Shown here piece after piece: positions 34,440 through 44,239 of a stretch of 64,000 nt of DNA (the first letter of the stretch is position 1; every line of letters begins with the position of its first letter). The stretch lies in contig JAVVDW010000007.1 of NCBI GenBank assembly GCA_032251335.1, positions 76,543 through 140,542 on the forward strand. Reading direction: 5' to 3'. The translations under genes and the position numbers were made by a program. The stretch is from UM-FILTER-40-17 sp032251335. GTDB taxonomy: Bacteria; Bacteroidota; Bacteroidia; Flavobacteriales; Flavobacteriaceae. Below the pieces are notes generated by a model, which saw nothing but the letters and a program-made list of their open reading frames with translations, was not told the DNA's origin and did not search any database.

Positions 34440-35741
34440 ATGCGCTATAATGCCATAGATCGCAATCTCTTTATCAAAAACAGAAAGAATTTCGCCACGC
34501 AGATGGTGCAGCATTCGGTAGCCGTTTTCAATTCGAACGACATCTATCCCATTGGGGCAGACAGCACGCTTCCTTTTGTGCAGCACCCCGATATCTTCTA
34601 CCTCAGCGGTGTAGATCAGGAAGAAAGCATTTTGTTGCTTTGCCCGGAAGCCAAAAACCCCAAGCACCGCGAGGTACTTTTCGTACGCGAAACCAATGCA
34701 CACATAGCCGTGTGGGAAGGCGAAAAACTGACGAAAGCCCGTGCCACAGAAGTTTCCGGAATAGAAACCATTTATTGGCTCGCCGATTTTGAAAAAATAT
34801 TTTTTGAAGTGATGACGCAAAGTGAAGTCATTTATCTGAACACCAACGAACACTATCGCCAATCCGAAGAAACCGAAACCCGCGAAAGAAGATTCATCAA
34901 ATGGTGTCGCGAAAAATATCCGGCACACCAAGTTGCCAAAAGCAATCCCGTTTTGCAAGCCTTGCGGTCTGTAAAAGATGCCGTTGAAATCGAACTCATT
35001 CAACAAGCCTGTAACATCACAGAAAAAGGATTCAAACGCATCTTATCTTTTGTAAAACCCGGCGTTTGGGAATACGAAATAGAGGCTGAGTTTCTCCACG
35101 AATTCATCCGCAACCGCTCTCAAGGTTTTGCCTACACGCCCATTATCGCTTCAGGAAACAATGCCAATGTGTTGCATTACATTCAAAATAAAGAACAGTG
35201 CAAAGCAGGCGATTTGCTGCTTTTGGATGTCGGCGCCAAATACGCCAACTACAGCAGCGATATGACGCGCACCATTCCGGTATCGGGAAAGTTTACCCCG
35301 CGCCAAGCCGAAGTGTACAAGGCCGTTTTAAAAGTGAAAAACGAAGCCACTGCCATGCTTGTACCGGGAGCTTTTTGGAAGGAATACCACGAGGAAGTCG
35401 GCAAGCTGATGACTTCGGCACTCATCGATCTAAAGCTGCTTGATAAAGCCGATGTGCAAAACCAAGACCCCAATTGGCCTGCCTACAAAAAGTATTTTAT
35501 GCACGGCACCTCACACCACATGGGACTCGACACACACGATTACGGATTGCTCCACGAACCCATACAACCGAACATGGTCTTCACCGTAGAACCGGGCATT
35601 TACATACCCGAAGAAGGTTTTGGTATTCGGCTGGAAGACGACGTGGTCGTTCAAAAATCAGGAGCACCCTTCAACTTGATGCGCAATATCCCCATCGAAA
35701 TAGACGAAATAGAAACACTTATGCATGAAACACCCATGTAA
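34440..35741 (+). CDS. Xaa-Pro aminopeptidase (M24B family)
   Basis: A 433-residue metallopeptidase that removes N-terminal residues before proline. The N-terminal creatinase-like domain (about 1-170) has DIFYLSGVDQEES. The catalytic pita-bread fold has LLLDVGAKYANYSSDMTRTIPVSG with two metal-binding aspartates, the metal His in HGTSHHMGLDTHD, then the metal glutamates in VEPGIYIPEEGFGIRLEDDV. All five metal ligands are visible. No signal peptide, so cytoplasmic. It corresponds to E. coli PepP. Confidence 0.93.
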   Translation: MRYNAIDRNLFIKNRKNFATQMVQHSVAVFNSNDIYPIGADSTLPFVQHPDIFYLSGVDQEESILLLCPEAKNPKHREVLFVRETNAHIAVWEGEKLTKARATEVSGIETIYWLADFEKIFFEVMTQSEVIYLNTNEHYRQSEETETRERRFIKWCREKYPAHQVAKSNPVLQALRSVKDAVEIELIQQACNITEKGFKRILSFVKPGVWEYEIEAEFLHEFIRNRSQGFAYTPIIASGNNANVLHYIQNKEQCKAGDLLLLDVGAKYANYSSDMTRTIPVSGKFTPRQAEVYKAVLKVKNEATAMLVPGAFWKEYHEEVGKLMTSALIDLKLLDKADVQNQDPNWPAYKKYFMHGTSHHMGLDTHDYGLLHEPIQPNMVFTVEPGIYIPEEGFGIRLEDDVVVQKSGAPFNLMRNIPIEIDEIETLMHETPM

Positions 35742-35790
35742 AAAGAGTGACACACAAGAGTATGATTATCCTATGGTGTTCAGCACCTGT

Positions 35791-35807
35791 GCTGAGCGCA
35801 GTCGAAG
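35791..35807 (-). repeat. Dispersed intergenic repeat copy
   Basis: On the minus strand this reads CTTCGACTGCGCTCAGC. This is the core of a short repeat scattered through flavobacterial intergenic DNA and the best-formed copy here. A short symmetry (CACCTGTGCTGAG) lies just before it. Confidence 0.6.
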
Positions 35808-35937
35808 TATGACCACTGAAAAACAATAAATATAAACAGATAAAAATTAAAATTTTTCGCGATGCTTTTTGTCTTTTTATCAACAAATTCAAAAACAAAT
35901 AAGCGTTAACGCATAATGCCCAACCAAGGCAGATTTT

Positions 35938-35945
35938 TATCTTTG
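35938..35945 (+). promoter_or_regulatory. -7 element of the cystathionine beta-synthase gene
   Basis: An exact TATCTTTG ends 16 bp before the ATG at 35962. No -33 TTTG is visible at the usual spacing. Confidence 0.55.
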
Positions 35946-35961
35946 CACAAAACTTTTTTTC

Positions 35962-37320
35962 ATGCAATACGCAAAAAACATACTTGACACGATTGGCAAT
36001 ACGCCGATGGTCAAGCTCAATAATATTACAAAAGAATTAGATGCCTTGGTATTGGCCAAGGTAGAAACCTTCAATCCCGGAAACTCGGTCAAAGATCGCA
36101 TGGCTGTCAAGATGATAGCCGATGCTGAAGCAGACGGCAGGCTCCAACCCGGCGGCACCATCATAGAAGGCACTTCCGGAAACACCGGTATGGGATTGGC
36201 ATTAGGTGCCATCGTGAAGGGATACAAGCTGATTTGTGTGATGAACGACAAACAATCCAAAGAAAAAATGGATATCCTCAGGGCCGTGGGTGCGCGGGTG
36301 GTGGTATGTCCCACTGATGTAGAACCCGATGACCCGCGGTCGTATTATTCTGTTTCTCGCCGATTGGCCTCCGAAACGCCAAATTCTTGGTACGTCAACC
36401 AATATGACAACCTGTCCAACACCCAAGCACACTACGAAAGTACGGGTCCGGAAATCTGGAAACAAACCGATGGGAAAATCACGCATTTTGTGGTCGGGGT
36501 TGGTACCGGCGGAACCATTTCGGGCGTCGGCAAATATTTGAAAGAAAAAAATCCGGACATTAAAATTTGGGGAATCGATACTTACGGCTCTGTTTTTAAG
36601 AAATACCACGAAACCGGGATCTTCGACCCCAATGAAATATACAGTTACGTGACCGAAGGCATCGGTGAAGACATCCTTCCCGCCAATGTCAATTTCAGCC
36701 TCATCGAAGGTTTTACCAAAGTAACCGACAAAGACGCGGCTGTTTATACGCGAAAGTTGGCTTTGGAAGAAGGTATTTTGGTCGGAAATTCGGCCGGAGC
36801 TGCCATCAAAGGCGTGTTGCAACTCAAAAATCATTTCAAAAAAGACGATGTGGTGGTGGTTTTGTTCCACGACAGCGGCACACGATATGTCGGCAAAATT
36901 TTCAACGACGACTGGATGCGCGAACGCGGATTTTTGGATGAAGCCGTCGCAACTGCCGAAGATCTGATCCGCAGCCACGCCGACAAACCCTTGGTTATTG
37001 TCCGCACAGAAGAGTTGGTTTCGCATGCCATCGAGCGGATGCGGAAATACAACATCTCACAAATCCCGGTGATAGACAATACCGGCTTTGTAGGCTCTGT
37101 AGATGAAACCACTTTGCTACGAAGGTTTTTTGAAGATAAAAACCTCAACGACAAACCCATCCGCGAAGTAATGCAGGCCGCTTTTCCAGTAGTTTCCAAA
37201 AACGCGAGTGTGGAAACCGTTTCCAAGCTGATCACCAAAGAAAATTCGGCTGTGTTGGTCGATTTGGGTGAAGGCAAACACCAAATTATCACCAAACACG
37301 ACATCATTCACGCGATTTGA
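35962..37320 (+). CDS. Cystathionine beta-synthase/cysteine synthase with CBS domains
   Basis: A 452-residue PLP enzyme of the beta-replacement family. It has the PLP lysine (Lys44) in NPGNSVKDRM, the phosphate loop GTSGNTGMGLAL, and GVGTGGTISGVGKYL. The C-terminal 120 residues carry two CBS repeats, which regulate human cystathionine beta-synthase by binding nucleotides or S-adenosylmethionine. This architecture points to cystathionine or cysteine formation in sulfur amino-acid metabolism. The bacterial members split between the two reactions and I cannot decide from sequence alone. Confidence 0.9.
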   Translation: MQYAKNILDTIGNTPMVKLNNITKELDALVLAKVETFNPGNSVKDRMAVKMIADAEADGRLQPGGTIIEGTSGNTGMGLALGAIVKGYKLICVMNDKQSKEKMDILRAVGARVVVCPTDVEPDDPRSYYSVSRRLASETPNSWYVNQYDNLSNTQAHYESTGPEIWKQTDGKITHFVVGVGTGGTISGVGKYLKEKNPDIKIWGIDTYGSVFKKYHETGIFDPNEIYSYVTEGIGEDILPANVNFSLIEGFTKVTDKDAAVYTRKLALEEGILVGNSAGAAIKGVLQLKNHFKKDDVVVVLFHDSGTRYVGKIFNDDWMRERGFLDEAVATAEDLIRSHADKPLVIVRTEELVSHAIERMRKYNISQIPVIDNTGFVGSVDETTLLRRFFEDKNLNDKPIREVMQAAFPVVSKNASVETVSKLITKENSAVLVDLGEGKHQIITKHDIIHAI

Positions 37321-37379
37321 TTTTGGTCTCCAATTTGGATTCCGAGCCATTACATTTAATTTATCAAGCTTCAAAAGGG

Positions 37380-37402
37380 TCTCGACTGCGCTCGACCTGA
37401 CC
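37380..37402 (+). repeat. Dispersed intergenic repeat copy
   Basis: TCTCGACTGCGCTCGACCTGAC lies in the 178-bp gap between the cystathionine beta-synthase gene and the first glycosyltransferase. It belongs to the same family as 35791-35807, with a different flank. Confidence 0.6.
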
Positions 37403-37498
37403 ACCGTTTTGAAGTATTAAAATAACAAGATGTTAAGTTGCACCATATTTTGCAAAATTCCCAAATTTGGACGTATTTTACGCTACTAAATCAAAGCG

Positions 37499-38638
37499 GT
37501 GAAGTTTGCCATTATCTCCCATGTTCAACATTTCCATAAAAATGCAAGGCTTTGGGCGTATGCGCCTTATGTGATGGAAATGAATTTGTGGCTTCAGCAG
37601 CCCGAAGCCGTTCGGGTTGTGGCACCCGTTTCTCCAACCGATTTTGATAAAGCTAAAAATATACTATTGGCTTATCAACACCAACATTTGATTCTAAAAA
37701 GTATCCCTGTTATCCAATTTTTGAATTTGAAGGACTCTTTGAGAAGTTTACTTCAGTTTCCAATTATATTCTACAAAATATTTTCAGTCTGCCTTTGGGC
37801 AGACCACATCCACCTGCGTTGCCCGGGAAACATCGGTTTGTTGGGATGCTTAATACAGGTTTTCTTCCCTTGGAAACAAAAAACGGCCAAATACGCCGGC
37901 AATTGGGATCCAAAGGCAAAGCAACCCCTGAGCTACCGTTTGCAGAAATGGATTTTAAACAACCGTTTTTTAACCCGCAACATGCAGGTTTTGGTGTATG
38001 GCGAATGGCCGGGGGCTTCCAAAAACATCCTGCCTTTTTTTACAGCCACCTATTCGGAAAACGAAAAAACACAGCTGCCAAAAAGAGATTTTACGGGTGA
38101 ACTGCGTTTCGTGTTTTCCGGAAGTTTGACCAAGAATAAAAACCCGATGAAAGCATTGCGGTTTGTACACCAACTCCAAGAAGCGCATCATTTGACGGTT
38201 CGGTTGGATTTCTATGGCGATGGACCGGAAAGTGAAAAACTGTCTGATTTTATTAAGCAAAACAAACTGGAAGAAAGCGTAAAGCTGCATGGCAACCAAC
38301 CCAAAGAAGTGTTGAAAAATGCCTATCAAACTGCTGATTTTTTGCTCTTGCCTTCGCAGTCGGAAGGCTGGCCAAAAGCAGTGGCCGAAGCCATGTTTTG
38401 GGGCGCAATACCTATCGTTTCCGCGGTTTCTTGTGTACCGTGGATGCTCGGTTTCGGAGAAAGAGGTTTGCTTTTTGATGCTGATTTAAACAAAACAACG
38501 CAACAGTTTATTTGGCTAATAAACAATCCGGATGCCCTTCAAAAAATGGCTGAAAGTGCTGCCAATTGGTCGCGAAAATACACCTTAGAAACCTTTGAAT
38601 CGGAAATACAAAAATTGCTAAAACCCCGGCCGTCATGA
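37499..38638 (+). CDS. Glycosyltransferase family 4-type protein
   Basis: A 379-residue GT-B glycosyltransferase. The C-terminal half has the donor-binding GT1 domain: YGDGPESEKL, HGNQPKEVL, then the E-x7-E type motif LLPSQSEGWPKAVAEAMFWGAIPIV. The N-terminal acceptor domain is diverged. The start is a GTG; it precedes the next glycosyltransferase gene with a 4-bp ATGA overlap. It is the first gene of a surface-polysaccharide cluster. Donor and acceptor sugars are unknown. Confidence 0.88.
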   Translation: MKFAIISHVQHFHKNARLWAYAPYVMEMNLWLQQPEAVRVVAPVSPTDFDKAKNILLAYQHQHLILKSIPVIQFLNLKDSLRSLLQFPIIFYKIFSVCLWADHIHLRCPGNIGLLGCLIQVFFPWKQKTAKYAGNWDPKAKQPLSYRLQKWILNNRFLTRNMQVLVYGEWPGASKNILPFFTATYSENEKTQLPKRDFTGELRFVFSGSLTKNKNPMKALRFVHQLQEAHHLTVRLDFYGDGPESEKLSDFIKQNKLEESVKLHGNQPKEVLKNAYQTADFLLLPSQSEGWPKAVAEAMFWGAIPIVSAVSCVPWMLGFGERGLLFDADLNKTTQQFIWLINNPDALQKMAESAANWSRKYTLETFESEIQKLLKPRPS

Positions 38639-39708
38639 AAGTTTTGCAACTCATCGACACGCTCAATGCGGGCGGTGCCGAACGTGTCGCCCTAAACTAC
38701 GCCAACGAATTGAGCCGACACTTAGCCGGTTCTTATTTATGCGCCACAAGGCAGGAAGGGGTTTTAAAAAATCAACTGAAACCCGAAGTTGGTTATCTTT
38801 TTTTACAAAAAAAATCGGCTTTAGACTTCTTCGCAATTTTTCGTTTGGCACGATATCTCAAAAAAAATGACATCACAATCATCCACGCGCACGGCACTTC
38901 ATTTCTGACGGCAGTTTTGTGTAAACTATTTGTCAGAAATCTGAAAATTGTTTGGCACGACCACTATGGAAAAAGCGAAGAATTGGAAAACAGGCCTAAA
39001 CTTATTCTGAAACTTGCCGCTCGCTTTATCAACCTGATCGTGGTGGTGAACCCCGCGTTGAAAAATTGGTGTGAAACACATCTTCATACAAAAAAAGTTA
39101 TCTATCTGACAAATTTTTCAATTTTGGACAAGACCATTCCTACAAACACAACCCTTTCGGGATTGGATGGAAAAAGAATCATTTGTTTAGCAAATTTCAG
39201 ACCCCAAAAAAACCATTTGTTGTTGTTGTCTGTTTTTGGCGAACTCTTAAAAGATTTCCCGGAGTGGACGCTTCACCTGGCCGGTAAAAATTTTGAAGAT
39301 GCGTATTTTCAACAAATACAGCAATATATAGAAGCAAACCACCTGCAAAAAAGTGTTTTTATCTACGACTCACGCGATGACATTCACCATATTTTAAGCC
39401 AATCAGACATCGGTGTGTTGCCATCCCAATCTGAAGGTTTTCCGTTGGCTTTGTTGGAATACGGCTTGGCAGGCTTGCCTGTGGTAGTTTCAAATGTGGG
39501 GGAATGTGCCGGTATTTTGGGTAATCCGCCGCAAGGTTTGTTGGTGGCACTAAATGATGCGAAACAACTAAAAGCTTCCCTATCTTTGTTGATGTCTGAT
39601 AAAGAAACTGCCATTCGTTTGGGATTGGGTTTTAAAAACCGAGTGCAAAAGCATTTTTCGCCTGAAAAAATTATCGAGAAATTATTGAAATGCTACAACG
39701 AACTTTAA
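38635..39708 (+). CDS. Glycosyltransferase family 4 protein
   Basis: A 357-residue GT4 protein. It opens VLQLIDTLNAGGAERVALNYANEL, the standard N-terminal GT4 acceptor loop. It later has ICLANFRPQKNH, and the donor motif VLPSQSEGFPLALLEYGLAGLPVV. It overlaps the previous gene by 4 bp and the next by 19 bp, so translation is coupled. It probably adds one sugar of the repeat unit. Confidence 0.92.
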   Translation: MKVLQLIDTLNAGGAERVALNYANELSRHLAGSYLCATRQEGVLKNQLKPEVGYLFLQKKSALDFFAIFRLARYLKKNDITIIHAHGTSFLTAVLCKLFVRNLKIVWHDHYGKSEELENRPKLILKLAARFINLIVVVNPALKNWCETHLHTKKVIYLTNFSILDKTIPTNTTLSGLDGKRIICLANFRPQKNHLLLLSVFGELLKDFPEWTLHLAGKNFEDAYFQQIQQYIEANHLQKSVFIYDSRDDIHHILSQSDIGVLPSQSEGFPLALLEYGLAGLPVVVSNVGECAGILGNPPQGLLVALNDAKQLKASLSLLMSDKETAIRLGLGFKNRVQKHFSPEKIIEKLLKCYNEL

Positions 39709-41063
39709 AAAAATATGACATTAGCGCGTCTTCCTACTTGGGTCTTATATTGATTCATATAGGAATTGGTGTGGGTGTGTACCTCTTCGGGCCGTTGTCC
39801 AAATTATACTACATTGCTTTTTTGGGATTTTTCTTTCTTAGAATTTTAAAAACCCGGAACAGAAACCAAGAAATTTTAATGGCATGTTCCTATATCGTAG
39901 GAAGCGAGGTATTTATGCGCATGACCGGAGGTGCCATTTTCTATGAAGCAGCCAAGTATGAAATTATTGCGTTTTGTGGTTTGGGTCTTTTTATGGAAGG
40001 TTTTAAAAGAGAAGGTGCTGTCTATTTTTTATACCTTCTTTTGCTGGCACCGGGCATCGTCATATCGTCCGAAACTTTAAACATGGACACCAACATCAGA
40101 ACTGCCATTGCTTTCAACCTCAGCGGACCGGTTTGCTTGGGTGTGGCCGCTTTGTATGCTTACAAAAAACCTGTAAGCCGCCAACAGCTCCACTGGATTG
40201 CCTTGGCTGGCCTGCTGCCCATCATTTCTATGGGAGTCTATTTGTATCTCTACACGCCCGATCTGCGAGATGTGATTACGGGTACGGAATCTAACTTTGC
40301 TGCCTCAGGTGGTTTTGGCCCCAACCAAGTGGCTACAATCTTGGGCTTGGGTATTTTTCTGGCTTATTCACGCATTTTGTTTCACTCCCAAAACAAACTG
40401 CTGCTTGGTGTTAATATTTTTATTTTTGTCTTATTGGCTTACCGAGGTCTTGTCACCTTCTCTCGAGGCGGAATGATTGTAGGACTTATTATGATTGCTT
40501 TGTTGGTGTTTTCAACCTACAAACGGATTGACTTCTACAACAAGCAAAAGATGACCTTTTTGCTCATCGTGTTTTCGGGTATCGCACTTGGCACTTGGCT
40601 ATACAGTTCCTACCAAACCTCCGGCTTATTGGAGCTGCGCTACGCGGGTAAGGATGCGGCCGGCAGGACGTCCGGTGACTACGGTACGGGAAGGGTAGCA
40701 CTTTTTCAAACTGAGTTTAAGGCTTTTATGGAAAATCCTTTGTTCGGCATCGGGGTCGGGAAAAACAAAGAATACAGAGAAGAGAATTTCGGTGTGGAAT
40801 CCGCCAGTCATAATGAAGTAAGCCGGTTGTTGGCCGAACACGGTACAGCCGGTATTCTCTCGCTTCTTATACTAACTGTTACCCCTTTGTTGCTGCGCAT
40901 ACACCATCGGAAAAACCTGATGTTCTTGCCTCTTTTGGCTTTTTGGTTTTTGACCATCAACCACTCCTCTATGCGCTTGGCAGCACCGGCTTTTGTGTAT
41001 GCCTTGGTGCTCTTACATATTTACTATGACAAGAATTCTGTATATCGGCAACCAACTGGTTGA
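39690..41063 (+). CDS. O-antigen ligase/polymerase family protein (Wzy/WaaL-like)
   Basis: A 457-residue protein with about 11-12 membrane helices. A large loop before the final helices contains the PF04932 pattern: GTGRVALFQTEFKAFMENPLFGIGVG followed by ASHNEVSRLLAEHGTAG. Such proteins either polymerise repeat units or ligate polymer to the acceptor. Overlaps with the flanking glycosyltransferase genes (19 and 38 bp) support a shared transcript. The cluster shown has no flippase gene. Confidence 0.85.
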   Translation: MLQRTLKKYDISASSYLGLILIHIGIGVGVYLFGPLSKLYYIAFLGFFFLRILKTRNRNQEILMACSYIVGSEVFMRMTGGAIFYEAAKYEIIAFCGLGLFMEGFKREGAVYFLYLLLLAPGIVISSETLNMDTNIRTAIAFNLSGPVCLGVAALYAYKKPVSRQQLHWIALAGLLPIISMGVYLYLYTPDLRDVITGTESNFAASGGFGPNQVATILGLGIFLAYSRILFHSQNKLLLGVNIFIFVLLAYRGLVTFSRGGMIVGLIMIALLVFSTYKRIDFYNKQKMTFLLIVFSGIALGTWLYSSYQTSGLLELRYAGKDAAGRTSGDYGTGRVALFQTEFKAFMENPLFGIGVGKNKEYREENFGVESASHNEVSRLLAEHGTAGILSLLILTVTPLLLRIHHRKNLMFLPLLAFWFLTINHSSMRLAAPAFVYALVLLHIYYDKNSVYRQPTG

Positions 41064-42030
41064 GCATGGAAAAAACCCCACTGGTGTGGACACGCTAAGC
41101 CCAAAGCTTATCGCTCTGGGACATACTGTAGTCACGACATCAGGCGTAAAGAACAAATGGATCCGATTGGGAGATATGCTGTTGACTGTTGTGCTTCACC
41201 GGTCTAAAACCGACTTGGTACTGATAGACACCTACAGCACCCAAAATTTTTACTACGCATTTTTTTGTGGTTTGCTGTGCCGATGGCTTGGCCTGCCTTA
41301 TTATCCGATTTTACACGGCGGAAATCTTAACCATCGGCTAAAAAAATCACCAAGAATGAGTCGCTTTTTGTTTAAAAACGCTGCTAAAAACATTGCGCCC
41401 TCTCTTTATATGCTCGATGTATTTATCAAAAATGGCTATCAAAATACCGTGCATATTCCGAATCACATCAACCTGGCAGCTTATCCATTTACGGAGCGAA
41501 AATCGGTTGCTGCCAAACTCCTTTGGGTGCGCTCGTTCAAAGACATTTATCATCCGCAAATGGCAGTGGAAGTGGCGCATAAGCTCAAAGAAAAAGGATT
41601 TGAAGTGTCGCTTTGCATGGTTGGCCCCGCCTTAGATGACACTTTTCAAAAATGTGTGGCGCGGGCACAAGCCCTCAAGTTGGATGTTGAATTTACCGGA
41701 CGATTGTCTAAACCGGAATGGCATGCGCTTTCGCGGGAATACGATATTTTCATCAACACCACGCATGCTGACAATTTACCCGTTAGTGTGCTCGAAGCAA
41801 TGGCTTTGGGTCTGCCGGTAGTCTCCACGCAGGTAGGCGGCATTCCTTTTTTAATCAAACACGAGCAAAACGGATTGCTTTGCCCAGACAGCGATGCAGA
41901 AGACATGGCGCAACAGCTTATTCGGTTGGTTGAAAATCCGGTTTTAGCCGCCAAAATAAGCCAAGCCGGAAGGTTAACAGCCGAGGCATACGATTGGGAA
42001 CGCATAAAAAATAAGTGGAGAGAACTCTGA
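41026..42030 (+). CDS. Glycosyltransferase family 4 protein (third in cluster)
   Basis: A 334-residue GT4-type protein. The N-terminus reads ILYIGNQLVEHGKNPTGVDTL, the C-terminal domain has LLWVRSFKDIYHPQMAV and the donor motif DIFINTTHADNLPVSVLEAMALGLPVV. The start chosen is MTRILYIGN at 41026; the frame extends 11 codons further but those are inside the polymerase gene and lack a glycosyltransferase-like opening. It still overlaps the polymerase by 38 bp. An intergenic gap of 119 bp with its own promoter follows. Confidence 0.9.
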   Translation: MTRILYIGNQLVEHGKNPTGVDTLSPKLIALGHTVVTTSGVKNKWIRLGDMLLTVVLHRSKTDLVLIDTYSTQNFYYAFFCGLLCRWLGLPYYPILHGGNLNHRLKKSPRMSRFLFKNAAKNIAPSLYMLDVFIKNGYQNTVHIPNHINLAAYPFTERKSVAAKLLWVRSFKDIYHPQMAVEVAHKLKEKGFEVSLCMVGPALDDTFQKCVARAQALKLDVEFTGRLSKPEWHALSREYDIFINTTHADNLPVSVLEAMALGLPVVSTQVGGIPFLIKHEQNGLLCPDSDAEDMAQQLIRLVENPVLAAKISQAGRLTAEAYDWERIKNKWREL

Positions 42031-42137
42031 CCTTATATCTGAAGAAAACAAGTAAAGAGCTGATTATGTAATAAAATATGCATTGCTTGGGTTTGAAACT
42101 TTGATAAAGCTCAATTTTCATTTGGAGAAAGAAATTC

Positions 42138-42145
42138 TATCTTTG
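42138..42145 (+). promoter_or_regulatory. -7 element of the phosphoglycosyl transferase gene
   Basis: An exact TATCTTTG ends 4 bp before the GTG start at 42150, again giving a very short leader. The last gene of the polysaccharide cluster can therefore be transcribed on its own. Confidence 0.5.
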
Positions 42146-42149
42146 AATT

Positions 42150-43553
42150 GTGAAAAAAAACTTAAAAAGCCCGAAAAAGAAGATTCACTTCGAGATTTCC
42201 GAGCGCAAATTGCTCTTGCGTGTTTTTGATGTATTGGTCGTGTTGATTTCGCTTTTTGGCATCGATCAAATCATTGGTATTAATTATTTCGATTTCACCA
42301 AAGAAAACATCCAATGGCCGCTTTTGTTGTCTTTCTATCTCTTGCTATTCAACAGTGTTTTTGAGCTCTACGACCTGCAAACCGCCGCCAACATTGAACG
42401 CAGTATTAAAAACACCCTTTTTTCAGCTACGGCAACCGTAGTCGCATTTTTGTTTACGCCTTATATTTCTCCTGTTTTGCCGGAGCGCCGCTTGGAAATT
42501 CTTTATTTTTACGGAATCACCTTACTCTCGTTGCTAGTTTGGCGTATTTTATACATCAAACTCTTTACGAGCGAGCGTTTTCAGAAAAAAATATTGGTTT
42601 TTGGCAGTGCGGAAGAAGTGCTTCGCATCCAATCTGATTTTGCCAAAATGCATCCGGAGAGTATCGTCATTGGCATGAGTCCGTCTGCCAAGTCTAAAGA
42701 TGGAACACGTCAATATATCTATCCGGTAATGCCCAACGCACTCGAGGCGTTTATAACAGAAAATCAAATATCTGAAATCATTATTTCCAACAATAATTCT
42801 AAGAAAATTACCAAAGACTTTTACGATGTTTTTCTCCACTTATTAGAAAAAGGATTTCCCCTGCGCGAATATTCTCAGGTATATGAAGAAGTCACACACA
42901 GAATCCCTGTACAACACGTGGGCAAAGATTTTTACAGATATTTCCCATTTAGTCGCAACCACCAAAACCAGTTGTATTTGTTCCTGCACAAGCTCTTGGA
43001 TGTCAGCTTGGCATTAGTAGGACTGTTCATGTTTTTTCTTTTATTGCCATTGGTACTTATCGGAAACCTGATAGCCAACCGAGGTTCACTTTTTTACACG
43101 CAGATACGCATTGGTAAAAATGGCGAACCCTTTAAGATATACAAGTTGCGGACCATGATTAAAAACGCGGAAACTTCCGGGCCTGTTTGGGCACAAAAAA
43201 ATGATTTTCGGGTGACAAAATTCGGGCGCTTACTGCGAAGAAGCCGTATCGACGAGATTCCGCAACTCATCAATGTGCTGCGGGGCGAAATGTCTATCAT
43301 TGGTCCCAGACCGGAGCGGCCGGAATTTGTATCGCAACTTTCCGAAAAAATTCCATTCTACCAAACCCGCCATATTATCTGCCCCGGCATCACCGGTTGG
43401 GCGCAGGTAAAAGCGGGTTATGGCTCTGAGGAAGCACACGCTTTAGAAAAACTTCAATACGACTTGTTCTATCTAAAACACAGAAGTTTGTACTTGGATA
43501 TGGTGATTTTGGTAAAAACTTTTTCGACCGTATTGTTTTTTAGGGGACAATAA
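42150..43553 (+). CDS. Polyprenyl glycosylphosphotransferase (WbaP/WcaJ-like)
   Basis: This enzyme starts a surface polysaccharide by moving a sugar-1-phosphate from a nucleotide sugar to undecaprenyl phosphate. The 467-residue protein has four N-terminal helices, a nucleotide-binding-like middle domain from about residue 145, and a single re-entrant helix near residue 285. The C-terminal bacterial sugar transferase domain has KLRTMIKNAE, RRSRIDEIPQLINVLRGEMSIIGPRPERPEF and PGITGWAQV. Start codon GTG. It is the natural first enzyme for the glycosyltransferase cluster upstream. Confidence 0.93.
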   Translation: MKKNLKSPKKKIHFEISERKLLLRVFDVLVVLISLFGIDQIIGINYFDFTKENIQWPLLLSFYLLLFNSVFELYDLQTAANIERSIKNTLFSATATVVAFLFTPYISPVLPERRLEILYFYGITLLSLLVWRILYIKLFTSERFQKKILVFGSAEEVLRIQSDFAKMHPESIVIGMSPSAKSKDGTRQYIYPVMPNALEAFITENQISEIIISNNNSKKITKDFYDVFLHLLEKGFPLREYSQVYEEVTHRIPVQHVGKDFYRYFPFSRNHQNQLYLFLHKLLDVSLALVGLFMFFLLLPLVLIGNLIANRGSLFYTQIRIGKNGEPFKIYKLRTMIKNAETSGPVWAQKNDFRVTKFGRLLRRSRIDEIPQLINVLRGEMSIIGPRPERPEFVSQLSEKIPFYQTRHIICPGITGWAQVKAGYGSEEAHALEKLQYDLFYLKHRSLYLDMVILVKTFSTVLFFRGQ

Positions 43554-43608
43554 AATCTTATTTTTACAAGAAGATTATTTCCGACACATTTTGTAAAAAA
43601 TCAATCGT

Positions 43609-44235
43609 TTGCCACTGCATCAATCTCTCTTTCCGGACAAAGATACCCGCGTACTGATTTGGAAAATAACCGAACCCTTGGCGCATCTCAGCGCGGGCAT
43701 AACCCTCAAAGAAAAAAGTGCCGAGCGGCTGCAGGGCATGCAATCGGTTATTCATCAAAAAGGTTTTTTGAGCGTTCGTCATTTATTGCAACATTTGGGA
43801 TATGAAGATGTGGATTTATCCTATGACGGCAACGGAAAACCTTACCTAAGAGACGGCCGTCATATTTCGATCACCCATTCATTTGAGTTTTCGGCTGTTG
43901 TAGTAAGTTCCGTTCCCTATGGTATAGATATTGAAAAGAAGCGAGAAAAAATTGTTAAAATAGCGCACAAGTTTTTAGACGAAAAAGAGTGCGAAGACAT
44001 GGGTGAGGACATTCAAAAACTAACGTGGGCTTGGGCATCCAAAGAATCTATTTATAAAATAGCACCGCCTATCGGCATTAGTTTTAAACAACACTTGCGC
44101 GTACATTTTGATCCCTTTGATGAAACTTTGATACACGGCAAACTCCGGTTTGGAAACGAAATGGCACGCTATAGACTTTGCGGTTTAGACATAGACGGGT
44201 TTACCTGTGTGTTTGGCAGGGAAGTGGTTCAGTAG
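43609..44235 (+). CDS. 4'-phosphopantetheinyl transferase superfamily protein
   Basis: This enzyme activates acyl or peptidyl carrier proteins by attaching phosphopantetheine. The 208-residue protein has the two superfamily motifs: GIDIEKKRE with Mg ligands Asp107 and Glu109, and WASKESIYKI with Lys145 and Glu146. The size fits the Sfp group. The start is a TTG: the family opening MPLHQSLFPD lies there and the next ATG would remove 43 residues. It follows the polysaccharide cluster by 55 bp and converges with the GH113-like gene with only 4 bp between stops. Confidence 0.88.
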   Translation: MPLHQSLFPDKDTRVLIWKITEPLAHLSAGITLKEKSAERLQGMQSVIHQKGFLSVRHLLQHLGYEDVDLSYDGNGKPYLRDGRHISITHSFEFSAVVVSSVPYGIDIEKKREKIVKIAHKFLDEKECEDMGEDIQKLTWAWASKESIYKIAPPIGISFKQHLRVHFDPFDETLIHGKLRFGNEMARYRLCGLDIDGFTCVFGREVVQ

Positions 44236-44239
44236 TCAT

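Noticed and set aside
34264..34458. 64-codon frame upstream of the aminopeptidase
   Set aside because: It crosses the promoter and the start of the aminopeptidase gene, and the product looks random.
36202..37026. 274-codon open frame opposite the cystathionine beta-synthase gene
   Set aside because: Antisense shadow of a conserved PLP enzyme, without signal or domain features.
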